The notes beneath the pieces are model-generated. The model did not search any database. It was not told where the DNA came from and was given only the letters and a program-made list of their open reading frames with translations. From contig NZ_CP094533.1 in NCBI RefSeq assembly GCF_022811605.1, forward strand, positions 434,001-498,000: DNA of 64,000 nucleotides, written 5' to 3'. The translations under genes and the position numbers were made by a program. Positions 51,721 to 60,612 of the stretch are shown piece by piece. How positions within the stretch are numbered: the first letter of the stretch is position 1; every line of letters begins with the position of its first letter. Source of the stretch: Agromyces soli. GTDB taxonomy: Bacteria > Actinomycetota > Actinomycetes > Actinomycetales > Microbacteriaceae.

Positions 51721-52373
51721 CAGACTGCTCCTACGTCGCTCGCGCCGGCCGCGAGGGCGGCGGCCGGGTCCCGGTACCCGATCTCGACGAGGCCGCGCGC
51801 CGCCGACGAGGAGGGTTCGAGCGTCGTGATGCTCGACAGCGCGCAGCGGCGCCGCCTCGGGTCGTGCGCGAGCGGCTGCCCGGCGAGATGCAGGTGGGTC
51901 ATCCAGATCGGCATCTGGTGGCTCACCACGACGACGTCGCCGCCGTCGACGGAGGCCGAGGCATCCACGATCGCCGCCACCATCCGTGCGACGACGACCC
52001 GGTAGGGCTCACCCCAGCCGGGGCGCCACGGATTCATCAGCGACGGCCAGTTCGCGGGGTTGCGGAGCGACCCGCCGCGGCCGCGCATGCGCGTGCCCTC
52101 GAAGCGGTTGGTCGGCTCGATGACCCGCTCGTCGATGATCGGCTCGAGTTCGAAGGCCGCGGCGATGGGCGCGGCCGACTCGCGGGTGCGCTGGAGCGGC
52201 GAGACGACGAGCGCGCTGACCGGTCGGCCTCGGGCGACGAGGTCGGCCGCGGCGGCCTCGGCCATGCGGTGGCCGAGCTCGGAGAGCCCGTAGCCGGGCA
52301 GCCGACCGTAGAGCACGCCCTGGGGGTTCGACACCTCGCCATGGCGCACGAGATGGATCTGCTCGGCCGGCAC
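51720..52373 (-). CDS. Histidine phosphatase family protein
   Basis: A 217-residue phosphoglycerate-mutase-like phosphatase. The phospho-acceptor motif is HLVRHGEVSNP (His about 10), the second core His in VVSHQMPIWM (about 151-160), with Arg in SPLQRTRESA (about 60-69). GTG start at 52373. It is first in the run that continues into the cytochrome c maturation genes, but no direct role there is known; its substrate is unclear. Confidence 0.93.
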   Translation of the reverse strand: MPAEQIHLVRHGEVSNPQGVLYGRLPGYGLSELGHRMAEAAAADLVARGRPVSALVVSPLQRTRESAAPIAAAFELEPIIDERVIEPTNRFEGTRMRGRGGSLRNPANWPSLMNPWRPGWGEPYRVVVARMVAAIVDASASVDGGDVVVVSHQMPIWMTHLHLAGQPLAHDPRRRRCALSSITTLEPSSSAARGLVEIGYRDPAAALAAGASDVGAV

Positions 52374-52450
52374 GGGTCCAAGTCTAGGTTGGCGCTCCCT
52401 TTGAATCCGCCGAGACTCCGCCTTCGGCGGCACGCCGGTAGGATAGTGCG

Positions 52451-53803
52451 GTGACTCACCGCACCCTCATCCAGGACCTGGCCGCGCTTCCCGACGGCCC
52501 CGTGACCGTCGCCGGATGGGTGGAGACCGTCCGCGATCAGAAGAAGGTGCAGTTCATCATCCTGCGCGATGAGTCCGGCGCCGCCCAGCTCGTGAACCCG
52601 GCGACGCGCGAGCTCGCCGAGGGCGAGGCGCCCGAGTCGGGCCCCGGCTCCGCCGCCGCGCTCGCGCTGACCGAGTCGATCTCGGCCCTCTCGCACGGCA
52701 CCTTCGTGCGCGTCACGGGCGAGCTGAAGCACGACGAGCGCGTGAAGCTCGGCGGGCTCGAGGTGAAGATCGGCTCGCTCGAGGTCGTGAGCGAGGCGCT
52801 CGAGACGCCGATCGCCGCCGACTCCTCGCTCGACAAGCGCCTCGACTGGCGCTTCCTCGACCTGCGCCAGCCGAAGCAGAGCCTCATCTTCCGCGTGCAG
52901 ACCACCTTCCTGCACGCGCTGCGCAACGTCTGGGTCGAGAAGGGCTTCATCGAGATCCAGACCCCGAAGCTCATGGCGAGCGCCTCCGAGTCGCGCGCCG
53001 AGCTGTTCCAGCTCGAGTACTTCGAGACCGTCGCGTACCTCGCGCAGAGCCCCCAGTTCTTCAAGCAGATGGCGCAGTCGGCCGGCTTCGGCGGCATCTT
53101 CGAGGTCGGCCCGGCGTTCCGCGCCGACCCCTCCTTCACCTCCCGGCACGCGACCGAGTTCACCTCGATCGACACCGAGTTCAGCTGGATCGACTCGCAC
53201 GAAGACGTCATGGCGCTCCACGAGGAGCTCCTCGTCGCGGGCTTCCAGGCGGTCGCCGACAAGCACGGCGACGAGATCCGCGAGCTCTTCGACGTCGAGG
53301 TGACGGTGCCGCAGCGCCCGTTCCCGCGCATCCCGCTCGCCGAGGCGAAGCGCATCGTCGCCGAGCAGGGCTACGTCATCCCGCGCGCCGACGACGACAT
53401 GGACCCCGAGGGCGAGCGCCGCATCTCGCAGTACGTGCGCGAGACCTACGGCCACGAGTTCGTGTTCCTCACCGACTACGCGTCGAGCATCCGGCCGTTC
53501 TACCACATGCGTCACGAGGGCGACCCGTCGCTCACGAACTCGTACGACCTGATCTTCAACGGTGTCGAGATCTCGACCGGCGCGCAGCGCGAGCACCGCG
53601 TCGAGGTGCTCGAGGCGCAGGCCCGTGAGAAGGGGCTCGAGCCCGAGGAGCTCTCGTTCTACCTCGACTTCTTCCGCTACGGCGTGCCGCCGCACGGCGG
53701 CTTCGGCATGGGCCTCGCGCGCGTGCTGATGCTGATGCTGGGCGAGTCGTCGATCCGCGAGACCACGTACCTGTTCCGCGGGCCCACCCGCCTGCTCCCC
53801 TGA
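52451..53803 (+). CDS. aspS: Aspartate-tRNA ligase, archaeal/nondiscriminating type
   Basis: A 450-residue class II synthetase. The N-terminal OB-fold anticodon domain (about 1-115) opens LIQDLAALPDGPVTVAGWVE. The catalytic part has motif 2 EVGPAFRADPSFTSRHATEF (about 218-237) and motif 3 GFGMGLARVLMLMLG near the C-terminus. The bacterial GAD insertion is missing, so this is the short archaeal-type enzyme, which often also charges tRNA-Asn and depends on GatCAB. The GTG at 52451 directly follows TAGGATAGTGCG, so the mRNA may be nearly leaderless. Confidence 0.95.
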   Translation: MTHRTLIQDLAALPDGPVTVAGWVETVRDQKKVQFIILRDESGAAQLVNPATRELAEGEAPESGPGSAAALALTESISALSHGTFVRVTGELKHDERVKLGGLEVKIGSLEVVSEALETPIAADSSLDKRLDWRFLDLRQPKQSLIFRVQTTFLHALRNVWVEKGFIEIQTPKLMASASESRAELFQLEYFETVAYLAQSPQFFKQMAQSAGFGGIFEVGPAFRADPSFTSRHATEFTSIDTEFSWIDSHEDVMALHEELLVAGFQAVADKHGDEIRELFDVEVTVPQRPFPRIPLAEAKRIVAEQGYVIPRADDDMDPEGERRISQYVRETYGHEFVFLTDYASSIRPFYHMRHEGDPSLTNSYDLIFNGVEISTGAQREHRVEVLEAQAREKGLEPEELSFYLDFFRYGVPPHGGFGMGLARVLMLMLGESSIRETTYLFRGPTRLLP

Positions 53804-53844
53804 GCGGGCCGGGCGGCTCGGCGTCGTCCCCGCTCATCCCCTCA

Positions 53845-53922
53845 CGCCCCGCATGCGGTCAGTATTTGCGGGTGCCGATCGCCGCGCACCCGCAACTACC
53901 GACCGCATGCGTGACGGGGCGT
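53845..53922 (+). terminator. Long two-tier hairpin after aspS
   Basis: Stem parts GCATGCGGTC (53851-53860)/GACCGCATGC (53901-53910) and TTGCGGGTGC (53866-53875)/GCACCCGCAA (53886-53895), with a short imperfect region between, make about 25 paired bases. An outer CGCCCC/GGGGCG adds more. It sits between aspS and the FGE gene. Confidence 0.75.
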
Positions 53923-53969
53923 CGGGGACGGGCGGGGCGGATGGCCCGCGCCGGCCGTAGGCTCGGAGC

Positions 53970-54929
53970 ATGACCGTCTCGACCACGCCCATGCTCCGGA
54001 TCGAGGGCGGCACGTTCCGCATGGGCTCGAACGAGTTCTACGCCGACGAGTCGCCCGTGCACGAGCGCACCGTCGCCGGCTTCGAGCTCGACCTGCACCC
54101 GGTCACGACCGAGCAGTTCGCCGCCTTCGTCGAGGACACCGGCTACGTGACGGTCGCCGAGCGCCCGCTCGACCCGGCCGACTTCCCGGGCGCCGACCCG
54201 GCCGAGCTCGTGCCGGGCGGCCTCGTCTTCACGCCCACGCCCGGCCCGGTCGACCTCCGCGACTGGCGGCAGTGGTGGCGCTGGGGCCCGGGCGCGAGCT
54301 GGCGGCATCCCTTCGGCGCGGCCCCCGAGGGCGAACCGGGCTTCGACGCCCTCGCCGAGCGGCCGACGCATCCGGTCGTGCAGGTGTCCTTCGAGGATGC
54401 CTCGGCCTACGCGGCCTGGGCCGGCAAGCGCCTGCCCACCGAGGCCGAGTTCGAGTTCGCCGCGCGCGGCGGCCTCGACGGCGCCCGTTTCGCCTGGGGC
54501 GACGAGGAGTTCCCGCGCGACGCGGAGCACCCCGACGGCCGGCTGATGGTGAACCGCTGGCAGGGCTCCTTCCCCTACCGCAACACGGGCGCCGAGGGCT
54601 GGGTGGGCACGAGCCCGGTGATGACGTTCCCGGCGAACGGCTACGGGCTCTTCGACGTGACCGGCAACGTCTGGGAGTGGACGAGCGACTACTACACCGA
54701 GCGGCACGTCGTGCCCGGCGCGGCCGATGCCGCCGTCGACGCGGGCGCCCGGCCGAACCTGCTCGCCACGGCGTCCGCCGAACCCGGCTCGCGCATCCCG
54801 CGGCGGGTGCTCAAGGGCGGCTCGCACCTCTGCTCGCCGGACTACTGCCTGCGCTACCGCCCCTCGGCCCGCTCGCCGCAGGCCGATGACTCCGCGACGA
54901 CGCACATCGGCTTCCGCTGCGCGCGCTGA
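53970..54929 (+). CDS. Formylglycine-generating enzyme (sulfatase-modifying factor)
   Basis: A 319-residue cytoplasmic copper enzyme that oxidises the active-site Cys of sulfatases to formylglycine. The fold starts LRIEGGTFRMGSNEFYADES; RLPTEAEFEFAARGG (about 154-168) and YGLFDVTGNVWEWTSDYY (about 226-243) are family blocks. The catalytic copper-binding cysteines are C288 and C293 in SHLCSPDYCLRYRPSARS. The length agrees with the bacterial enzyme. An arylsulfatase with a matching CSPTR motif is encoded 2.6 kb away on the other strand. Confidence 0.96.
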   Translation: MTVSTTPMLRIEGGTFRMGSNEFYADESPVHERTVAGFELDLHPVTTEQFAAFVEDTGYVTVAERPLDPADFPGADPAELVPGGLVFTPTPGPVDLRDWRQWWRWGPGASWRHPFGAAPEGEPGFDALAERPTHPVVQVSFEDASAYAAWAGKRLPTEAEFEFAARGGLDGARFAWGDEEFPRDAEHPDGRLMVNRWQGSFPYRNTGAEGWVGTSPVMTFPANGYGLFDVTGNVWEWTSDYYTERHVVPGAADAAVDAGARPNLLATASAEPGSRIPRRVLKGGSHLCSPDYCLRYRPSARSPQADDSATTHIGFRCAR

Positions 54930-54972
54930 GCGTCCGTCGCGCGCTGAGCCTCCGGCGCGCGCAGCACGGCGG

Positions 54973-56619
54973 CTACCCCGCGGCGGGCGGTTCGGCCGTC
55001 GCGGCCTCGAGCGTCGGATACACCCGGCCCGCGCGCTCCATGCCGGCGAACCACGCGCCTCGCCGGGCCATCGCCGCCCCGGACTCGGGCACCGAGGCGA
55101 GCCGCAGCTCGACGCCCATGCCGCCGAGCTCGCGGTCGAGGTCGGCGAGCATGTCGAGCACGGTGATCGAGGTGGTCTCGAGCCGCGTGAGCTCGAGCGC
55201 CACCGCGCGGATCGGATGCTCCCCCGACACGGATTCGGCCGCCCGGGCGAGCACCGCCTGCTCGTAGGCCAGCGCGTTCGCGGTGAACATGCCGCCGAGG
55301 AGCCGCACCGGCAGCACCCCGCCCAGAGGATCCCCCGCCTCGACCCGCACCCGGCTGAGCTCCCGGAGGATCACGACGAACGTCGCCACGAGGCCGACGA
55401 GCACGGCGTAGAGCAGCCCGGTGGTGAGCCCGACGACCGCGGTGAGCGTCGCGATCCAGAAGTCGTTCCGGCTCGTGCGCCAGAGCGCGACGATCGCGCC
55501 GATCTCGATGAGCCCGATCACGGCGACGAAGACGAGCGAGGCGAGCGTCGCCTGCGGCAGCAGGCTCAGCACCGGCCCGAGGAACAGGGCCACGAGCACC
55601 GCGAGCACGACCGTGGTGAGCGAGGCGAGCTGCGAGCGCGCGCCCGCCCCCTGGTTCACGGCGCTCTGCGAGAAGCCGCCCGCGGCCGGCAGCGTCTGGA
55701 AGAAGGCGCCGAGGGTGTTCGCCGCGCCGGTCGCGAACAGCTCCCGGTTGCTGTCGATCTGCGGCTCGCCGGGCTTGCGGATGCCGCGCGCCACCGCCGC
55801 GGACTCGAGGAACGCCATGACGGCGATCGCGAGCGCACCGGGCAGCATGCCGCCGAGGTGCGCGAACGAGGGCAGTTCGAACGGCGGAAAGCCCTGCGGC
55901 ACCGCCGCGATGAGCTCGACCCCGAGCCGGTCGATGCCGGCCAGCCAGACGAGCAGGATGCCGGCCACCACGACCACGAGCGGCCCGGGCACCCGCTTCG
56001 CGAAGCGCTTGAGCAGGAAGAGCACGAGGATCGACCCCGCCGACAGCAGCACGGTCGGCAGGTTCGCCCCCGGCAGCGCCTCGACGGCGGCGACGATCGA
56101 GCGGAGGAAGCCGTGCCCGCTGAACTCGGCGTCCTCGCCGAGCAGCTTCGGCAGCTGGCCGACGGCGACCGTCGCGCCGACGCCGACCTGCACGCCGATG
56201 ATGGTGGCCTTCGAGATGTACTCGACGGCCGAGCCGGCCTTCAGCAGCCGGGCGAGCAGCAGGAGCACGCCGACCAGCAGCGTCAGCGCCATGAGATCGG
56301 GCACGGGGTCGTCGGAGCCCGCGGCGACGCCCGCGCTCACGAGCGTCGTCGCCGTGAGCGTCGCGATCGTCGACGTCGTCGACACGCTCATCGCCCGAGA
56401 TCCGCCGAGCATCGCGTACACGAACATCGGCACCATGCAGGTGTAGAGCCCGAGCTGCACGGGCAGGTTCGCGATGGTCGCGTACGCCATCGCCTGCGGC
56501 ACGACGACCGCGCCGGCGGTCAGGCCGGCCAGCAGGTCCCGCGGGATCGAGGCGGGCCGGTACCCCGCCAGGGTCGGCAGCAGCAGGCGCCCGCGGCGGG
56601 CGACGGCGGCACGGCCCAT
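54973..56619 (-). CDS. SulP family anion transporter with STAS domain
   Basis: A 548-residue SLC26/SulP permease. It opens with cytoplasmic ARRGRLLLPTLAGYRPASIP, then the first core helices with GLTAGAVVVPQAMAYATIAN (about 32-51) and LGLYTCMVPMFVYAMLGGSR, diagnostic of SulP. About twelve membrane segments reach residue 400, followed by a cytoplasmic STAS domain (about 420-530, AVALELTRLETTSITVLDML). Substrate sulfate or bicarbonate cannot be told apart by eye. Neighbouring sulfatase genes favour sulfate. It lies 4 bp downstream of the HAD gene. Confidence 0.94.
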   Translation of the reverse strand: MGRAAVARRGRLLLPTLAGYRPASIPRDLLAGLTAGAVVVPQAMAYATIANLPVQLGLYTCMVPMFVYAMLGGSRAMSVSTTSTIATLTATTLVSAGVAAGSDDPVPDLMALTLLVGVLLLLARLLKAGSAVEYISKATIIGVQVGVGATVAVGQLPKLLGEDAEFSGHGFLRSIVAAVEALPGANLPTVLLSAGSILVLFLLKRFAKRVPGPLVVVVAGILLVWLAGIDRLGVELIAAVPQGFPPFELPSFAHLGGMLPGALAIAVMAFLESAAVARGIRKPGEPQIDSNRELFATGAANTLGAFFQTLPAAGGFSQSAVNQGAGARSQLASLTTVVLAVLVALFLGPVLSLLPQATLASLVFVAVIGLIEIGAIVALWRTSRNDFWIATLTAVVGLTTGLLYAVLVGLVATFVVILRELSRVRVEAGDPLGGVLPVRLLGGMFTANALAYEQAVLARAAESVSGEHPIRAVALELTRLETTSITVLDMLADLDRELGGMGVELRLASVPESGAAMARRGAWFAGMERAGRVYPTLEAATAEPPAAG

Positions 56620-56623
56620 CCGC

Positions 56624-57547
56624 TCAGCCCTCCGGGAAGATGCGCGACCAGTCGCGCTTCACGCTCACCACGGTGATCCCGCGGTCGGATGCCTCGGCGA
56701 GCGCCCGCTCCGCCCCCGCGTCGTACGGGGCGTCGCCGCGGCCGGTGTCGTCGTCGTGGTGCACGAGCAGCGCGAGGCCGCCGCCGGCGCGCGCGTAGCC
56801 GAGCATCGACAGGTCGCCGTTCGAGTTGCCGCCGGCCAGTAGCGGGCGACGGCCGATCCGGCTCCAGATGCGCACCGGCTTCTCGGGCCCGTCGTCGAAG
56901 AAGTCGAGCCCGGCGGTGTAGCGCACCTCCCCCGAGTCCTCGTCGAAGCGCAGGCCGAGCGCCGAGCCGATGACGCGCTCCGGCGGGATGCCGTAGTACT
57001 GCTCCGTCATCGGCCGCATGAAGTCGCGTTCGCCGCCCGACACCAGGTACACGGTGAAGCCGTTCGCCTCGAGCTCCCGGAGCAGCTCGATCATCGGCGC
57101 GTAGACGGCGTCGGCGTACGGGGTGCCGAGGGTGAGGTGCTTCGCCTCCTCGTAGAAGCGCGACACCGAGGCGGCGTAGTCCTCGACGCTCATGCCGTCG
57201 GTGACCCCGACGACGGCGCCGATCAGGAGCTTCAGATCGGTGTCGTCGCCCTGGTAGTGCCGGTCGAGGGCGCCGCCGAGCCAGGCGAAGTCGCCGGTGA
57301 CGGCCGCCCGGTAGGGCTGCTGCTCGGCGAGCGACGGGTCGGCGGCGGCCTGCCGCTTCCACTGCTCGACGATGTAGTGCAGCTGCGTCGGCATGGGCTT
57401 CTCGGTCCACAGCGTGCCGTCGTTGTCGAAGACCGCGACGCGCTCGGCCTCGGGCACGGCGTCGGGGCCGTGCGCGACGCGGTCGATGAACGACAGGATG
57501 GCCTCCCGGGTCGGGGTGTCGGCCCAGGAGGGCAGGCGCTCCGCCAT
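56624..57547 (-). CDS. HAD-superfamily phosphatase (SerB-like)
   Basis: A 307-residue phosphatase. Motif I FDNDGTLWTEK with nucleophile Asp 41 and acid Asp 43, motif II VYLVSGGERDF (about 161-171, Ser), motif IV GGNSNGDLSMLGY (about 240-252). The cap domain lies between motifs I and II. No signal peptide. It is positioned 4 bp after the sulfatase gene and before the transporter gene, so it is part of the same operon. What phosphoester it acts on is unknown. Confidence 0.92.
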   Translation of the reverse strand: MAERLPSWADTPTREAILSFIDRVAHGPDAVPEAERVAVFDNDGTLWTEKPMPTQLHYIVEQWKRQAAADPSLAEQQPYRAAVTGDFAWLGGALDRHYQGDDTDLKLLIGAVVGVTDGMSVEDYAASVSRFYEEAKHLTLGTPYADAVYAPMIELLRELEANGFTVYLVSGGERDFMRPMTEQYYGIPPERVIGSALGLRFDEDSGEVRYTAGLDFFDDGPEKPVRIWSRIGRRPLLAGGNSNGDLSMLGYARAGGGLALLVHHDDDTGRGDAPYDAGAERALAEASDRGITVVSVKRDWSRIFPEG

Positions 57548-57551
57548 CCGC

Positions 57552-59894
57552 TCAGTCCCGCGCGAACGCCGCGGCGAGGTGCGCCTCCAGATCCACGTAC
57601 GTGTCGTCCGCGATGTCGAAGACGACGCGGGCGATCTCGCCGCCGGTGAAGTCGAAGCCGTAGCCGTACAGCGACGAGACCGGATCGGCGCTGTCGCGCC
57701 CGATCGTGAGCCCCTCGCCGCAGAGCGAGAAGTGGCCGAGCACGGTGCGGATCTGCTTCTCGCCCACCTGCTGCTCGTCGATGTAGAGCTTCACCGGCCC
57801 CTTCGGCTCGCGGTAGTCGCCGACGCCCTCCTTCACGAACTCGACGCCGATGATGTGCTTGCCGGAGGTCGGCACGGGTGCGGAGACGCGGTCCTCGGGC
57901 GGGATGCCGAGGAAGTTGTACACGTAGTGCACCTGGCCGTCCTTCACGACGAGGGCGTGGCCGCCGAAGCGGGAGCCGTGCGCGAAGATGACGCCCTCGG
58001 TGTCAGGAGTGAACTCGATCTCGGCGGCGATTTTGTAGGAGCCGCCGTGCACGTTCGCCGCACTGCGCTCGGGCACCTCGCTCGTGCCCGGGTAGTAGAC
58101 GAAGCGCCCGGACGGCGGCGCCGGCTGGTGGAACTCCATCGCGACGAAGGTCTCGAAGTCCTTGGGGTTGCCGATGATCTGCAGGTCGTTCAGCGGGAGG
58201 ACGAGGTTCTTCTTCGCCTCCTCGAGCCAGAGCGCCTTCAGCTCCTCGAGCTTCTCGGGGTGCTCCGCGGCGAGGTCGTGCGACTCCGAGCGGTCGACCT
58301 CGGTGTGGTACAGCTCCCAGACGTCGTCGTCGAAGTGGCCCTTGCCGCTCACCGGGCCGTGCACGGTGACGGCCTTCCAACCCTCGTGCCAGATGCCGCG
58401 CTGGCCGAACATCTCGTAGTACTGCGTCTGCTTGTTCGAGGGGGCGTCGGGCGCCGCGTCGAAGGAGGGCACCATCGAGACCCCCGACAGCGGCGTCTGC
58501 TCGACCCCGTTGTACGTGTCGGGGAAGGCGACGCCGCAGGCCTCCAGGATGGTCGGCACGATGTCGGTCGAGTGGTGATACTGGTGGCGCACCTCGCCGC
58601 GGGCGGCGATGCCCTTCGGCCACGAGATCACCAGCGGGTCGGCGACACCGCCCTGGTAGGTGTAGCGCTTGAACATCTTGTACGGGCTCGAGAACGCCGC
58701 CGCCCACCCGGTCGGGTAGTGGTTGTACGTCTCGGGCGAGCCGAGCTTGTCGACCATGCGCAGGTTCTCGGCCTCGTCGTCCGGGTAGCCGCCGAAGATC
58801 TTGCCCTCGTTCACCGAGCCGTTCGGGCTGCCCTCGCCCGACGCGCCGTTGTCGGCACAGTAGATGACGATCGTGTTGTCGAGCTGACCCGACTCCTCGA
58901 GGTAGTCGATGATGCGGCCGACCTGCGCGTCGGTGTACTCGCTGAAGCCGGCGTAGACCTCGGCCATGCGCGAGAACATGGCCTTCTCCTCGTCGTTCAG
59001 CGAGGCCCAGGGGCGCACCTCGTCGCTCTGCGAGAAGGTGCCGTCGGGCATGGGGTTGAGCTCGGTGAGGGCGGTGCCCTCCGGCAGGATGCCGCGCTCG
59101 ATCATGCGCGGCAGGACCCACTCGCGGTACGCCTCGTAGCCGTCGTCGAACTTGCCCTGGTACTTGGCGATGTACTCCTCGGGCGCATGGTGCGGAGCGT
59201 GGTTCGCGCCGGGGCAGAACCAGAGGTACCAGGGCTTGTCCGGCTCGGTCTGCTTCACGTCGCGGATCATCCTCAGCGCCTGATCTGCGAGGTCCTTCGA
59301 GAGGTGGTAGCCGTCCTCGGGGAGGTAGGGCTGGTCGATGTAGCGGTTGTCCTCGGCGAGCGAGGGGTACCAGTTGTTCGTCTCGCCGCCGATGAAGCCG
59401 TAGAAGCGGTCGTAGCCCTGGGCGAGCGGCCAGTTCTTCTTCGAGGCGCCCGCGGTCCATTCGTCGATCGGCACGTTGTGGTTCTTGCCGACCCAGAACG
59501 TCGACCAGCCGGCATCCCGCAGCACGTTCGCCATCGTCGCGTTCGACGGCGGGATGTGGGAGTTGTAGCCGGGGAACCCGGTCGAGGACTCGGAGATCGT
59601 CGCGAAGCCATTGAGGTGGTGGTTGCGACCGGTGAGGAACGTCGAGCGCGTCGGCGAGCAGAGCGCCGTCGTATGCCACTGCGAGTACGTCAGGCCGTTC
59701 TTCGCGAGCCGTTCCATCGTCGGCATCTGGATCCGCCCGCCGTACGGCGACCACGCGGCCATGCCGGTGTCGTCGTAGAGGACGACGAGGACGTTCGGCG
59801 AGCCCTCCGGTGCGCGGTTCGGCAGGAAGGCGTCCCAGTCCGCCTGCGAGTCCCGAACGTCCAGCTCGATGCGTCCACGGAATTCTCGTGCCAC
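57552..59894 (-). CDS. Arylsulfatase (formylglycine-dependent)
   Basis: A 780-residue sulfate-ester hydrolase. Metal site VLVVLYDDTGMAAWSPYGGR (about 35-54), catalytic Cys 79 in TTALCSPTRSTFLTGRNHHL, which the FGE encoded nearby would convert to formylglycine. WYLWFCPGANHAPHHAPEEY (about 211-230) and IYCADNGASGEGSPNGSVNE carry further ligands. The last 200 residues are beta-rich. No signal peptide is present, so it is probably cytoplasmic, as in the Pseudomonas/mycobacterial AtsA group of similar length. First gene of the sulfatase - HAD - SulP operon. Confidence 0.96.
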   Translation of the reverse strand: MAREFRGRIELDVRDSQADWDAFLPNRAPEGSPNVLVVLYDDTGMAAWSPYGGRIQMPTMERLAKNGLTYSQWHTTALCSPTRSTFLTGRNHHLNGFATISESSTGFPGYNSHIPPSNATMANVLRDAGWSTFWVGKNHNVPIDEWTAGASKKNWPLAQGYDRFYGFIGGETNNWYPSLAEDNRYIDQPYLPEDGYHLSKDLADQALRMIRDVKQTEPDKPWYLWFCPGANHAPHHAPEEYIAKYQGKFDDGYEAYREWVLPRMIERGILPEGTALTELNPMPDGTFSQSDEVRPWASLNDEEKAMFSRMAEVYAGFSEYTDAQVGRIIDYLEESGQLDNTIVIYCADNGASGEGSPNGSVNEGKIFGGYPDDEAENLRMVDKLGSPETYNHYPTGWAAAFSSPYKMFKRYTYQGGVADPLVISWPKGIAARGEVRHQYHHSTDIVPTILEACGVAFPDTYNGVEQTPLSGVSMVPSFDAAPDAPSNKQTQYYEMFGQRGIWHEGWKAVTVHGPVSGKGHFDDDVWELYHTEVDRSESHDLAAEHPEKLEELKALWLEEAKKNLVLPLNDLQIIGNPKDFETFVAMEFHQPAPPSGRFVYYPGTSEVPERSAANVHGGSYKIAAEIEFTPDTEGVIFAHGSRFGGHALVVKDGQVHYVYNFLGIPPEDRVSAPVPTSGKHIIGVEFVKEGVGDYREPKGPVKLYIDEQQVGEKQIRTVLGHFSLCGEGLTIGRDSADPVSSLYGYGFDFTGGEIARVVFDIADDTYVDLEAHLAAAFARD

Positions 59895-59993
59895 GATGCT
59901 CCCCCCAGATCACCATGGGCGGACGTTGTCGGCCGCCCTCTCCCGGTCAACCTAGCCAGCCGAACCGGCCTTTGGCTAGAGGGGAACGCGCGG

Positions 59994-60260
59994 TCAGCCG
60001 AGCAGCGCGGCCTTCAACCGCACCGGATCGACCCGCCAGTAGGTGTGCACCTCGCCGTCGATCAGCACCACCGGGATCTCCTCGGCGAACCGCTGCGCCA
60101 GGGCCTCGTCGTCGAGGATCGACTGCTCGTCGAAGGCGATCGTCGGACCCTCGGGGAGGGTGGCCAGCTCCTCGCGCACGGCCCGCACGACCTCGCGCGC
60201 GTCGTCGCAGAGGTGGCAGCCGGGCTTGCCGACGAGGGTGAGGCGGAGGTCTCGGGCCAT
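59994..60260 (-). CDS. Glutaredoxin-like protein (DUF836 type)
   Basis: An 88-residue thioredoxin-fold protein. MARDLRLTLVGKPGCHLCDD carries the CxxC pair (Cys 15 and 18); the cis-Pro is in EEIPVVLIDGEVHTYWRVDP (about 60-79). Length and motifs agree with the small glutaredoxin-like family. Redox partner unknown. Start ATG 60260. Confidence 0.93.
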   Translation of the reverse strand: MARDLRLTLVGKPGCHLCDDAREVVRAVREELATLPEGPTIAFDEQSILDDEALAQRFAEEIPVVLIDGEVHTYWRVDPVRLKAALLG

Positions 60261-60308
60261 CCCCTCAGCCTACGCGCCGCCCTGGTCCCCGGAGCTCGTC
60301 GAGGGGCC

Positions 60309-60327
60309 GCTTCGACAGGCTCAGCGA
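60309..60327. repeat. Interspersed actinobacterial repeat word (TTCGACAGGCTCAG)
   Basis: GCTTCGACAGGCTCAGCGA is a form of the short dispersed intergenic word CTTCGACAGGCTCAGNGAA found in many GC-rich actinobacteria. Here it lies between the glutaredoxin-like gene and bS22. Confidence 0.6.
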
Positions 60328-60347
60328 ATCATACGGAGACAGCGAAA

Positions 60348-60373
60348 AGCGCCAGGTCCGCAGACCTGACGCT
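60348..60373 (-). terminator. Hairpin terminator after the bS22 gene
   Basis: AGCGCCAGGTC (60348-60358) pairs with GACCTGACGCT (60363-60373) with one mismatch around a 4-nt loop, 19 bp past the stop codon. Confidence 0.65.
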
Positions 60374-60391
60374 CAGCCGTAGCCGGAACGA

Positions 60392-60490
60392 CTACTTCTT
60401 GTTGCGACGCTGGTGGCGCGTCTTGCGAAGAAGCTTGCGGTGCTTCTTCTTCGCCATGCGCTTGCGACGCTTCTTGATGACGGAACCCAT
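60392..60490 (-). CDS. AURKAIP1/COX24-type small ribosomal protein (bS22)
   Basis: A 32-residue, extremely basic protein, [20 protein letters not shown] followed by [12 protein letters not shown], encoded by 99 bp and easily missed. It is the actinobacterial bS22 protein, which binds the small ribosomal subunit near the decoding centre in mycobacterial structures. ATG at 60490 with GAGG upstream; a hairpin follows the stop. The sequence is essentially that of other high-GC Gram-positives. Confidence 0.95.
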   Translation of the reverse strand: MGSVIKKRRKRMAKKKHRKLLRKTRHQRRNKK

Positions 60491-60612
60491 CGAAACCTCA
60501 CTGAAGATCGTGTCGGCCGCGCGTGCCGCAGCCGAGGGCCCAAAGAGCCTCGGGGTAGTCTACCTGATCCATTCGCGAGCCCCGACCGCGGGGCCTCGGG
60601 TAGCGTCGGAGG

